The position numbers and the translations under genes were made by a program. A DNA stretch of 23,778 bases from a virus: positions 1 to 23,778 of IMG/VR virus record IMGVR_UViG_3300021957_006654. One strand, 5' to 3'. Positions 14,835 through 22,348 of the stretch are shown piece by piece (the stretch's first letter is position 1; every line of letters begins with the position of its first letter). Under the pieces are notes generated by a model. It worked only from the letters and a program-made list of their open reading frames with translations. It did not search any database and was not told the origin of the DNA.

Positions 14835-15746
14835 ATGAATAAATCAATTTTTATTTTAATGTTTGCACTTGCCGGAGTGAGTGTGAGCTGTGAGAAATCC
14901 GACTGGTTTTCTCCTGACGAGGTAGATGCAATCAAAGCTGGATATAATGTTCAGACACAAGATTTGCAGTTTGCAAATAATGCATTAACTACCCAAGTTA
15001 CTGATCTTACAACACAGGTGACGAATTTAACTACTGAAGTTGAAACGTTAACTGCATCTGTAAGTACATTAACTACATCAAACGGTACATTAACAACCGA
15101 AAATACAGCGTTATCAGCTACTAATACAGCTAATGTAACGACTATTGCAGGTTTAAATGATGATGTAACCGCTTTGACGTCTCAAGTTACAACTCTGACA
15201 ACAGAAGTTGCAGACTTAGAGGCAGATATAGTAACATTAAACACTACTATTACAAACTCAGGTGCTACTAACACTGACTTAACTAGTCAGATTACTACTT
15301 TAACAGCTACTAATACTACATTAGCAGCTCAAGTAACTACGTTGCAAGCTGAGGCAGATGCTTTAGAGGCTAATGTCTTAACTATGAAGAACTTTAAATC
15401 TCTTAGAGATAAGTTAGATGTTATGGTAGCAGCAACTATTTCAGATACTAATTTAAATAAAGCTATTGACTCTATTTCTATAGGTCTTACTAGCACAAGT
15501 CTTACACCATCTGTATTAGATGGGTTGATAAGCGCGGAAGCAGATTGGCTATTTGATAATGCCATTAAATCTGGGACTGTATCAATGACTACTGCAGCTA
15601 GCAGTTTTTATGATACTTCTGCAGATACAAACGTGGTTAATTACAGAACATTAGTTACTGAATTAACTGCTGCATGGAATGCTGCTAAAGAATCACAATT
15701 AATTTTATGGTTCATCGAGTTTATTAACGAGTACGAAAATCTTTAG
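14835..15746 (+). CDS. Coiled-coil lipoprotein, probably cell-envelope
   Basis: 303 residues from the ATG at 14835; the open frame upstream runs through the tRNA and is not coding. Residues 1-19 form a signal peptide ending GVSVSC, a Bacteroidota-like lipobox, with the following residues EKSDW acidic. Residues about 45-195 are long heptads with Leu/Val at a/d and Thr in most other places (LTTQVTDLTTQVTNLTTEV), giving a parallel coiled coil. The C-terminal 95 residues form a helical domain ending in aromatic residues (LILWFIEFINEY). I propose a surface- or periplasm-anchored rod. A role in blocking superinfection or remodelling the outer membrane is possible but only inferred. A terminator follows. 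Confidence 0.7.
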   Translation: MNKSIFILMFALAGVSVSCEKSDWFSPDEVDAIKAGYNVQTQDLQFANNALTTQVTDLTTQVTNLTTEVETLTASVSTLTTSNGTLTTENTALSATNTANVTTIAGLNDDVTALTSQVTTLTTEVADLEADIVTLNTTITNSGATNTDLTSQITTLTATNTTLAAQVTTLQAEADALEANVLTMKNFKSLRDKLDVMVAATISDTNLNKAIDSISIGLTSTSLTPSVLDGLISAEADWLFDNAIKSGTVSMTTAASSFYDTSADTNVVNYRTLVTELTAAWNAAKESQLILWFIEFINEYENL

Positions 15747-15765
15747 TATTCAGTTATAATATATT

Positions 15766-15797
15766 GAGAGCCGCCTTGTGCGGCTTTCTCTATTTAT
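15766..15797 (+). terminator. Rho-independent terminator after the lipoprotein
   Basis: AGCCGC (15769-15774), five-base loop CTTGT, and GCGGCT (15780-15785), a six-pair GC-rich stem, flanked by GAG/CTC that can extend it and followed by a T-rich run. It stands out in this AT-rich DNA and separates the lipoprotein from the radical SAM gene. Confidence 0.7.
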
Positions 15798-15811
15798 ATA
15801 AAAGATATGTT

Positions 15812-16909
15812 ATGAATAAGGAAATTTTTAAAGACTATATATGTTCTAGACCATTTCTTACCTTAGATGTACACGATAATGATAGATATTTATGTTGCGC
15901 TGCATGGTTAAAAAAAGATCTTCCTAAAAATGTATCTCCAAAAGAAGCATGGGAATCTGAAGAAGCAAACTTAGTAAGAGAAAGTATCCTAGATGGTTCA
16001 TATAAGTATTGTGATTCTAATATGTGCCCTTTTCTTCATACTTTAAAAGTAAAAGGACATCCAGTAAAAGCAGATAATACTGATATGATGAATACCCTAA
16101 CTCTATTTAGGAAAGATAGTATATTACCTCCAAATGTCCAAAAAGCTATAGACGATTACAAAAAAGGAGAAAGCACACCTGAAACAGTCTTCTTTTCTTT
16201 TGATAGGACCTGTAATCTTGAATGTCCTTCCTGTCGTATTGAATTATTTACTGCAAACAGCAAAAAGATTAAAGAAGTAGAAGGTGATATAGAATTAATT
16301 AAAGAACAGTACAGCAGTACTTTAAAAAGGATATACATAACCGGTTCAGGAGACCCATTTGTATCGGTAGGTTTTAGAAATTTTTTAAGAAACTTTAAAA
16401 AATCTGATTGGCCTAAATTAGAAAATATTCATTTACATACTAATGCTACAAGGTGGACGAAAAAGATGTGGGATAGCATGAAAGAAGTTCAACCTTATAT
16501 TGGTACTTGTGAAATAAGTATAGATGCAGGTACAAAAGATACATACGAAAATAAAACTAGAATAAACGGCAATTGGGAAGAACTTATTGAAAATTTAAAA
16601 TTTATTGCAACTATACCTACAATAAGATTTATAAACACATCGTTTGTAGTACAGCAAAAAAATTACAAAGAAATGAAAATATTTTACAACTTAATTAGAG
16701 AAATATTTGATCATAAAGCTATGATATTTTTTAGTAAAATACAAGATTGGGGAGTTATGCAAGAAGGAGAGTTTATAAAACAAGAAGTACACAACCCTAA
16801 TCATCCAGAACACAGCGAATTTTTAAAAAGTGTAAGGGAGGTATTACCAGCTAAAAATGCATGGACAAATTTACATGAATTTACTTTAAAAACTAATAAG
16901 GTTATATAA
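15812..16909 (+). CDS. Radical SAM protein with N-terminal SPASM-like cysteines
   Basis: 365 residues; the ATG at 15812 is chosen because the upstream frame runs through the terminator. The canonical cluster motif is C134-N-L-E-C138-P-S-C141, followed by TGSGDP (SAM-binding glycine motif). Residues 1-75 carry five cysteines (C11, C28, C29, C67, C72) in a layout like the SPASM/twitch auxiliary-cluster domain, but placed before the barrel. The middle motif ISIDAGTKDTYE fits the family. SPASM proteins often act on peptides; some act on sugars or cofactors. It is followed by a 2OG oxygenase and lies in a cassette with a carbamoyltransferase. It needs a reductant, which the phage FNR/ferredoxin could supply. 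Confidence 0.8.
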   Translation: MNKEIFKDYICSRPFLTLDVHDNDRYLCCAAWLKKDLPKNVSPKEAWESEEANLVRESILDGSYKYCDSNMCPFLHTLKVKGHPVKADNTDMMNTLTLFRKDSILPPNVQKAIDDYKKGESTPETVFFSFDRTCNLECPSCRIELFTANSKKIKEVEGDIELIKEQYSSTLKRIYITGSGDPFVSVGFRNFLRNFKKSDWPKLENIHLHTNATRWTKKMWDSMKEVQPYIGTCEISIDAGTKDTYENKTRINGNWEELIENLKFIATIPTIRFINTSFVVQQKNYKEMKIFYNLIREIFDHKAMIFFSKIQDWGVMQEGEFIKQEVHNPNHPEHSEFLKSVREVLPAKNAWTNLHEFTLKTNKVI

Positions 16910-16918
16910 AATTTATAT

Positions 16919-17491
16919 ATGTTACTACATCAAAAGGTTTTATTTAGTAAGCAAGAAACTCAAAAAATTATATCTTATGCAAATAAGTTAGAAGATAGAG
17001 TTATAGGAACATATCACCCTAATATAAACGATGGCCAACACGATCCAGATGGAGGTCATAATTTAGCAGATCATATAGCTTGGCATAGTTCAGATGAGTA
17101 CAATTGGATGTCTCATAGAATAATAGAATGGCTTAAATCCCTAAATCTTAAATATCAAATTAATAATTTAGGGTATGAATTTATAGTACAGAAGTATTTG
17201 AAAGGTTATGAATTTAAACCTCACATTGACCACGTATTATCAGTAGATAAAAAAACTATACTAAGAGAGAGACTGTATACTATTTTAATACAGTTAGCTA
17301 ATGAGAATGACTATAGTGGAGGAGGACTATTCGTAGATAATAACGGAACTAATCAAATAAATAAAGCACCAGGTAATGTCTGTATATTCGGACCAGCTCA
17401 ATTGCATTGGGTTGAAAAAATAACTGAGGGAGAAAGATGGAGCTGTACAATATTTCTTGAAAAAGATGCTTTAATAAAAAGTTTGATATAA
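16919..17491 (+). CDS. 2-oxoglutarate/Fe(II) oxygenase, prolyl-hydroxylase-like
   Basis: 190 residues. Iron-binding residues: H102-x-D104 (KPHIDH) and H163 (QLHWVEKI), with R173 (GERW) placed for 2-oxoglutarate. The hallmark YSGGGLFV loop and the PGNVCIFGPAQLHWV strand match the double-stranded beta-helix family. The complete set suggests an active hydroxylase. The substrate may be a phage or host peptide or a nucleobase; the neighbours (radical SAM, second oxygenase, carbamoyltransferase) favour a modification pathway. A promoter lies over its 3' end. Confidence 0.82.
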   Translation: MLLHQKVLFSKQETQKIISYANKLEDRVIGTYHPNINDGQHDPDGGHNLADHIAWHSSDEYNWMSHRIIEWLKSLNLKYQINNLGYEFIVQKYLKGYEFKPHIDHVLSVDKKTILRERLYTILIQLANENDYSGGGLFVDNNGTNQINKAPGNVCIFGPAQLHWVEKITEGERWSCTIFLEKDALIKSLI

Positions 17492-17512
17492 TTTTAAAAA
17501 TTCGTATATTAT
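17482..17512 (+). promoter_or_regulatory. Promoter for the 17516 gene (predicted leaderless)
   Basis: AAAAAGTTTG with TTG at 17483-17485, a 19-base spacer, and TATATTAT at 17505-17512, preceded by TTCG. The next ATG is at 17516, so the predicted start point falls within a base or two of the start codon. Confidence 0.5.
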
Positions 17513-17515
17513 AAT

Positions 17516-17674
17516 ATGATTAAGTTAGACGTAAAGGTAGGTGATACTATTCTTATGGGTAGATTCAAAAATAAAAAAGTTAAAATTAAGACTATTAATA
17601 CTGACGAGTTTGGTATGCCGATAATAAATGGAAGACCTGCCTGTACATTTAGAATGGTACCAAACCCAAGATAA
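17516..17674 (+). CDS. Small conserved-looking phage protein
   Basis: 52 residues, below usual length cutoffs. The sequence VGDTILMGRFKNKKVKIKTI, then GMPIINGRP and TFRM, looks like a small beta-barrel (SH3/KOW-like) and matches a short protein pattern I have seen in marine phages. Basic overall. The stop overlaps the next ATG (TAATG), and a promoter sits upstream. Function unknown; nucleic-acid binding is plausible. Confidence 0.65.
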   Translation: MIKLDVKVGDTILMGRFKNKKVKIKTINTDEFGMPIINGRPACTFRMVPNPR

Positions 17675-18126
17675 TGTTAGTAGAATTCTCAAACTTTTTA
17701 ACACCGGAAGAATCAAATAACTTTATATCCTTATTTGATAAAAGTCTTCAAGAACATCAAGATGATGACATATATAAGTATTACTATAAGAATCTGATGG
17801 GTGTTGATTTGCAAACTAATAAGTTTAATAAATTTGACTTTAAAAAAGTAAGAGTCCAACTGTTAGATGAGTCTATAAAACAAATAGTAAAGCCACATGG
17901 ACATCTCAATCCATGGTCTTTCGTAATTTTTTTAAATACAGATTTTGAAGGAGGAGAACTTATTTTTGATGACAAGGTATATAGTCCAGAAATAGGTAAA
18001 ATGTTATATTTCACCGGTGATGAACCTCATAGGGTTAACAACTGTGTTGGTGATAGATATACATTAGTTGGATTCATGCATAATAATCCGATGAAAGTTA
18101 AAAAAACCAATAACAACTTAATATAA
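17674..18126 (+). CDS. Short 2OG/Fe(II) oxygenase-fold protein (HxH variant)
   Basis: 150 residues. Core of the beta-helix fold: H75-G-H77 (KPHGHLNPWSFVIFLN), TDFEGGELIFDD, PEIGKMLYFTGDEPH119RV and GDRYTLVGFM. The first iron motif is HxH instead of HxD, so the carboxylate ligand is missing. It could still bind iron, as halogenase-type variants do without it, or be non-catalytic. It shares overlapping stops and starts with both neighbours, so it is translationally tied to the 17516 protein and the carbamoyltransferase. Confidence 0.75.
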   Translation: MLVEFSNFLTPEESNNFISLFDKSLQEHQDDDIYKYYYKNLMGVDLQTNKFNKFDFKKVRVQLLDESIKQIVKPHGHLNPWSFVIFLNTDFEGGELIFDDKVYSPEIGKMLYFTGDEPHRVNNCVGDRYTLVGFMHNNPMKVKKTNNNLI

Positions 18127-19766
18127 TGGTACAATTAGGAATATCAGCTTTTTATCATGATTCAGCTGCTTGTCTAGTAGTTAACGGGCAAGTTATGGCA
18201 GCAGCAGAAGAAGAAAGATTCACCGGTATAAAACACGATGATAGTTTTCCTATCAATGCTATTAAATACTGTCTTGAAGAAGGTAGAATTAAACTAGCAG
18301 ACATAAAAGAAGTATGTTGGTATGAAAAACCTAAAAAGAAAGAAGAAAGAGTATATAAAATATTTAACAAAAGGCCGTTAAGGACCTTATTTTTAAGATT
18401 CAAAGCAAAAAAAAGATTTAAAGAGCAAAACCCTTTTTTAGTTCTAAAATCTATTGGTTATAAAGGAAGAGTTAAGTTCGTAGATCATCATCGTTCACAT
18501 ACTAACTTTAGTTACTACACCAGTCCATATAAAGAGGCTGCCATACTTACCATCGATGGAGTAGGAGAATTTGAAACTATAACTATATCAAAAGGACAGG
18601 GTAATAGTATTACTAAAGTTCATTCAATAAGTTTCCCACATTCACTGGGTATGTTATACTCAACAATTACATCGTTTTTGGGCTTTAAACCCAATGAAGG
18701 TGAGTATAAAGTAATGGGTCTCGCCCCATATGGTGATCCTAGTAGATATTACGAAAAACTGAATAAACTATTTAAAGGATCTGGTAGTAATTTATATTTA
18801 TTACAAAGATACTTTACCTGGGAGTATTCAGACCAGGTTATGTTTAATAAAAGATTATGTCGACTATTAGAATTACCCCCAAGACTACCAGAGGAACCGG
18901 TTTTACAAGACCACATGGACTTGGCAGCAGCATTACAGAAAATATACGAAAGAGAATTTGTATACTTGGTAAAAAAATCAAAAGAACTTACAGGTACCAC
19001 CAACTTATGTCTAGGAGGAGGGTGCGCGTACAATGGGGTGGCGAACGCCTTAGCATATAATTATTTTGATTGTGTACATGTACCATTTGCACCTTCTGAT
19101 GCTGGGTCTGCTATAGGAGCTTGTTTAAAAAAACATACTAAAGTTTCACCTTACTTAGGTCCAAATTTTACTAATAAACAAGTACATAAGGTTTTAGCAA
19201 AATACAAAGATAAATTACAGTATTTTAAGCTAACAGAAGAAAAACTTATAACTAAAACAGCTCAACTTTTAAATGCTCAAAATATCATAGGATGGTTTCA
19301 AGGTAGAATGGAATTTGGAGCGAGAGCTTTAGGTAATAGGTCCATATTAGCATCTCCTAGAAACCCTATTATGAGAGAAAGACTTAATCAAATAATTAAA
19401 AAAAGAGAAGGATTTAGACCTTTTGCACCTTCTGTACCAAAAGAAGAAGCAAGTAAATTTTTTGATATGAAAGAAGATATACCTTATATGAACCAAGTTG
19501 TAAAAGGTAAGACCGTACTAATACCTTCAGCAACACATGTAGACGCTACCTGTAGAGTTCAGACTGTTACAGAAGAACAAAATCCTATTTATTATAAATT
19601 ATTAAAGGAAGTAGGAGGAATGTGTAATATACCTATTCTTTTAAACACATCATTTAATTTAAAAGATCAAACTATCACATTAGATCCAGATCAGGCTATA
19701 AAAAGGTTTCTGGAATCAAGAATTAATTTTTTAGTAATTAATAATTTTTTAATTAAAAAGAAATGA
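18126..19766 (+). CDS. O-carbamoyltransferase, NodU/TobZ family
   Basis: 546 residues. It transfers carbamoyl from carbamoyl phosphate (via carbamoyl-AMP) to a hydroxyl on a sugar or other acceptor. The N-terminal Kae1-like domain begins GISAFYHDSAACLVVNG, has the metal-binding H121-H-R-S-H125, a DGVGE ATP motif, and CLGGGCAYNGVANA. The C-terminal domain has GWFQGRMEFGARALGNRSI and FRPFAPSV, both hallmarks of the family, and ends near LLNTSFNLKDQ. Full length, comparable to TobZ (about 570), with no lesions seen. Together with the oxygenases (which could make the hydroxyl) it suggests stepwise modification of a base, sugar or envelope glycan. Confidence 0.9.
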   Translation: MVQLGISAFYHDSAACLVVNGQVMAAAEEERFTGIKHDDSFPINAIKYCLEEGRIKLADIKEVCWYEKPKKKEERVYKIFNKRPLRTLFLRFKAKKRFKEQNPFLVLKSIGYKGRVKFVDHHRSHTNFSYYTSPYKEAAILTIDGVGEFETITISKGQGNSITKVHSISFPHSLGMLYSTITSFLGFKPNEGEYKVMGLAPYGDPSRYYEKLNKLFKGSGSNLYLLQRYFTWEYSDQVMFNKRLCRLLELPPRLPEEPVLQDHMDLAAALQKIYEREFVYLVKKSKELTGTTNLCLGGGCAYNGVANALAYNYFDCVHVPFAPSDAGSAIGACLKKHTKVSPYLGPNFTNKQVHKVLAKYKDKLQYFKLTEEKLITKTAQLLNAQNIIGWFQGRMEFGARALGNRSILASPRNPIMRERLNQIIKKREGFRPFAPSVPKEEASKFFDMKEDIPYMNQVVKGKTVLIPSATHVDATCRVQTVTEEQNPIYYKLLKEVGGMCNIPILLNTSFNLKDQTITLDPDQAIKRFLESRINFLVINNFLIKKK

Positions 19767-19873
19767 TAAAAAGTATACATAAAATTATAAAAAAATGGAG
19801 GCAAGAAAAAGAATATCAAAAGAAAATTGCTGAACTTAAAAAGAGAGATCCATTTAATTATAAAAATTTTTAA
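19763..19873 (+). CDS. Very small basic phage protein
   Basis: 36 residues starting at the ATGA overlap with the carbamoyltransferase stop. Lys-rich helix (KKWRQEKEYQKKIAELKKRDP) ending FNYKNF. Short proteins with a similar KKRDPF ending occur in marine phages, to my recollection. The overlap and composition favour a real gene, but the evidence is modest. Confidence 0.5.
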   Translation: MIKSIHKIIKKWRQEKEYQKKIAELKKRDPFNYKNF

Positions 19874-19876
19874 AAA

Positions 19877-19908
19877 GTTGTATAATTATAATAATATTCG
19901 TATATTAA
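19877..19908 (+). promoter_or_regulatory. Promoter for the queD-queE operon
   Basis: AAAAAGTTG with TTG at 19878-19880, 20 bases, TATATTAA at 19901-19908, preceded by TTCG. It shares the exact spacing with the nrdB promoter. The -7 region is itself a perfect palindrome (TATATTAATATA). Transcription would start near 19913. Confidence 0.6.
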
Positions 19909-19920
19909 TATAATGACTAT

Positions 19921-19949
19921 AGTGTCGTAGCACCACTTTAAAAACACGA
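19921..19949 (+). promoter_or_regulatory. Possible weak pseudoknot in the leader
   Basis: AGTG (19921-19924) can pair with CACT (19934-19937), and TCGT (19925-19928) with ACGA (19946-19949). The order is interleaved, with an A-rich third loop, ending one base before the ATG. Only four pairs each, so chance is likely; listed because it has the same topology as the nrdB leader. Confidence 0.2.
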
Positions 19950-19950
19950 A

Positions 19951-20136
19951 ATGGAAAATAAAGAAAAAAAGGTTATGAATCAAGCTCACCCTGACGCAAA
20001 AAAACATCAATTTGTGTCGTTTATTAAATCAGGAATTCGTATATTTGGATATATACTACTGCCATTCAATATATTGGCAGGCGCTAGTGTACTAGTAGTA
20101 TCAGAAGTAATAGGTATAATCGAAGAATTAGTTTAA
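19951..20136 (+). CDS. Small membrane protein
   Basis: 61 residues. A hydrophilic start, then SFIKSGIRIFGYILLPFNIL and GASVLVVSEVIGIIEELV, two hydrophobic stretches that may form a hairpin in the inner membrane. The pattern resembles a short protein common in marine phages. An in-frame ATG at 19975, preceded by AAAAGGTT, could be the real start (53 residues). First gene after the promoter, upstream of queD. Confidence 0.65.
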   Translation: MENKEKKVMNQAHPDAKKHQFVSFIKSGIRIFGYILLPFNILAGASVLVVSEVIGIIEELV

Positions 20137-20145
20137 AAAAAAGTT

Positions 20146-20634
20146 ATGGGAAAATATCAATCAACAAAGCTATTTGACAATTATTCAGTAGCATTAAGAC
20201 AACATAAAGCAGCTCATTCACATTGTGAGTTATTACACGGGTATGCTTTAAAATTTAAAGTATGGTTCGAATCTATTGAACCAATGGAAGAAAAACAATT
20301 AGACGAAATGAATTGGATTATGGATTATGGTGGATTTAAATCTACTGATGCAGAACCAACTCCTGGTAACGGTCTAAAAGATTGGATGAATTATATGTGG
20401 GATCATACTGTATTAATTGAAAAAGATGATCCTCAATTAGAGACATTTAAATACATGGAGGAATTAGGTCTATGTGCTCTAAGAGTAATGGATGCTATGG
20501 GTGCAGAATCTTGTGCTAAAATGGTATTCGATAAGTTTAACGAAAGAATGGCTTTAACAGGCGGAGGTAGAGTCAAAGTAGTTAAAGTAGAATGTTGGGA
20601 AGCAGAGAGAAACTCATCAATATACGAAGGTTAA
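20146..20634 (+). CDS. queD: QueD, 6-carboxytetrahydropterin synthase-like
   Basis: 162 residues. It makes 6-carboxy-tetrahydropterin from dihydroneopterin triphosphate in the 7-deazaguanine pathway. Features: KAAH24 (first zinc His), C27 (catalytic Cys), H31-G-Y33 where the usual motif is HGH, WIMDYGGFK (family motif), WDHTVLIEKDD (catalytic His region) and a final ECWEAERNSSIY (Glu that binds the pterin). The third zinc His is Tyr33; His26 might substitute. Its stop overlaps the queE ATG (TAATG). Confidence 0.85.
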   Translation: MGKYQSTKLFDNYSVALRQHKAAHSHCELLHGYALKFKVWFESIEPMEEKQLDEMNWIMDYGGFKSTDAEPTPGNGLKDWMNYMWDHTVLIEKDDPQLETFKYMEELGLCALRVMDAMGAESCAKMVFDKFNERMALTGGGRVKVVKVECWEAERNSSIYEG

Positions 20635-21413
20635 TGTCATTAGGTAGAGTAGAAGATTACGATAAAAACTTACCTATTGTAGAAATCTATACTGCTGTTC
20701 AATCTGAAGGTTCAAGAGCAGGGTATCCTACAGTTGTTATTAGAACTACTGGATGTACTCATAGATGTTACTTTGGAGAAGGAGGATGGTGTGATAGTTG
20801 GTATACTTCTATACATCCAGAAAAAGGTAAGTTTACCTTTAATGATATTATCAAAATGTATGATGATAATCCACATATATCTGAAATGATGCTAACAGGG
20901 GGTTCTCCTACTATGCATAAAAAACTTGTTAACGAACTAACACATCTTGCTCATGAGAGAGATATCTTCATTACTATGGAAAATGAAGGAAGTCATTTCC
21001 TTCCTACTGACTTTCCTATTAACCTCCTTAGTATTAGTCCTAAATTCAGTAATTCAGTTCCTGTTATCGGGGTTGAGACTCCTGAAGGAAAAATTACTGA
21101 TGAGAGAATGATTAAACAGCATAATAAGTTTAGACTTAATTATCCTGCAATAAAAGAAAGTATAGCATATCATTCAGATTACCATATTAAACCTGTATGG
21201 GACGGTAAAGATGAAAATGCTCTTAAAGAAATATTAGAGTGTTTAGAAATATTAGATACTCCTCAGGATAAAGTATGGTTTATGCCGGCAGGAGATAGTA
21301 GAGAAGCTTTACATAAGTCTTACCCTATATTATTTGATTGGGTGAGAGATAATGGTTATAGAATGACATGGAGACCCCATATCATAGCATTTGAAGATCA
21401 AAGAGAAGTATAA
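20634..21413 (+). CDS. queE: QueE, 7-carboxy-7-deazaguanine synthase
   Basis: 259 residues from the ATG at 20634, which overlaps the queD stop (TAATG); an in-frame ATG 42 bases upstream lies inside queD. A radical SAM enzyme converting carboxy-tetrahydropterin to 7-carboxy-7-deazaguanine. The start has EIYTAVQSEG and a RTTGC motif. The cluster cysteines are C41-x3-C45-x7-C53 rather than CxxxCxxC, with YFGEGGW between the last two; QueE proteins are known for unusual spacings. LTGGSPTM binds SAM, and SISPKFSNS fits the family. It needs reduced ferredoxin or flavodoxin, and an FNR gene starts at its stop codon. Confidence 0.88.
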   Translation: MSLGRVEDYDKNLPIVEIYTAVQSEGSRAGYPTVVIRTTGCTHRCYFGEGGWCDSWYTSIHPEKGKFTFNDIIKMYDDNPHISEMMLTGGSPTMHKKLVNELTHLAHERDIFITMENEGSHFLPTDFPINLLSISPKFSNSVPVIGVETPEGKITDERMIKQHNKFRLNYPAIKESIAYHSDYHIKPVWDGKDENALKEILECLEILDTPQDKVWFMPAGDSREALHKSYPILFDWVRDNGYRMTWRPHIIAFEDQREV

Positions 21414-22120
21414 TGAACGTAGCAGTATTAGTAGATATAATTAAAGAGACAAAATCAAATTGGAGATTTATATTTGAAGATCCATTATATGATGAATTAA
21501 AGTATACTTCTGGTGAATTAATACAACTATGTATGAAACCAGGATTAGAAGGATCAGCTGTAAGAAACTACTCGGTAGCATCTTGGCCAGATGGAACAAA
21601 TAAATTTGAACTTATAGTAACTTACCTAAAGGGTGGTGCTATGAGTGAATACTTGTTCAATGAAGCAAAGATAGGAGATGAGTTTATTTACAGAGGACCA
21701 ATGGGGAGTTTTGTCTTACCAGAAAAGATTGATAGAGATATTTTCTTTATCTCTACTGGATCTGGTATCAGTCCATTTAGATCTATGATCAACTATGTTG
21801 CTGAAAATGATATTAAAACTAAAGATATTAAATTATTTTTTGGAACAAGAACACAAGAAGATATATGTTATTGGGATGAAATGAAATTACTAGAACAAAT
21901 GGTTCCTAATTTCGAATTTGTACCAGTATTATCAAGAGAGGAATGGGACGGTAAAACAGGATATGTTCACGAACATTACTTAGATTTAATTGATAATAGA
22001 AAAGATAAACCCCTTATTTATTATTGTGGGTGGGATCGTATGATTAGAGAAGGAAGAGGCCATCTAGCTGAAAGAGGTTTTGAGATGATAAAAGATATAA
22101 GAGTTGAAATATTTGGTTAA
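21413..22120 (+). CDS. Ferredoxin-NAD(P)+ reductase-like flavoprotein
   Basis: 235 residues, start overlapping the queE stop by one base. The FAD-binding motif is R51-N-Y-S54, followed by LKGGAMSEYL, GPMGSF, the NAD(P) glycine motif TGSGISPFRSM and a C-terminal YYCGWDRMIREG replacing the usual CGPP. No iron-sulfur domain is fused, so it is a stand-alone reductase. Known chemistry: hydride from NAD(P)H to one-electron carriers. Adjacent genes (QueE before, ferredoxin after) argue it feeds electrons to the phage radical SAM enzymes. Confidence 0.85.
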   Translation: MNVAVLVDIIKETKSNWRFIFEDPLYDELKYTSGELIQLCMKPGLEGSAVRNYSVASWPDGTNKFELIVTYLKGGAMSEYLFNEAKIGDEFIYRGPMGSFVLPEKIDRDIFFISTGSGISPFRSMINYVAENDIKTKDIKLFFGTRTQEDICYWDEMKLLEQMVPNFEFVPVLSREEWDGKTGYVHEHYLDLIDNRKDKPLIYYCGWDRMIREGRGHLAERGFEMIKDIRVEIFG

Positions 22121-22135
22121 ATAAATAAATAAAAA

Positions 22136-22348
22136 ATGGCACAGTATACAGTTATAAAGATGCTTAAAAAAGAGTTCGAAGCTAAAAGATCGAAAGCTTT
22201 ATTGACGTTAGAGTTACTAACAGAGCATCCAGCAGGTATTGGTGATCATTCTACAGAAGATTTCTATAAGAATGCAACAGAAGCAATTACTGCATTAGCA
22301 GAAGCAGACGATGTACTAGAGACTATAGAAAGACACTTCGGAGAATGA
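22136..22348 (+). CDS. Small helical acidic protein
   Basis: 70 residues, mostly helix (KKEFEAKRSKALLTLELL, then NATEAITALAEADDVLETIERHFGE) with a GIGDHSTEDFY turn. No cysteine or known motif. Overlaps the ferredoxin start by four bases (ATGA), so it may be a partner or an unrelated conserved phage protein. Function unknown. Confidence 0.65.
   Translation: MAQYTVIKMLKKEFEAKRSKALLTLELLTEHPAGIGDHSTEDFYKNATEAITALAEADDVLETIERHFGE

Noticed and set aside
15764-15811. N-terminal extension of the radical SAM protein
   Set aside because: The extra codons lie in the terminator stem; the ATG at 15812 starts the conserved region.
18749-19033. Minus-strand gene opposite the carbamoyltransferase
   Set aside because: It overlaps a well-supported gene with conserved motifs; all other genes are on the + strand, and the translation shows no domain.
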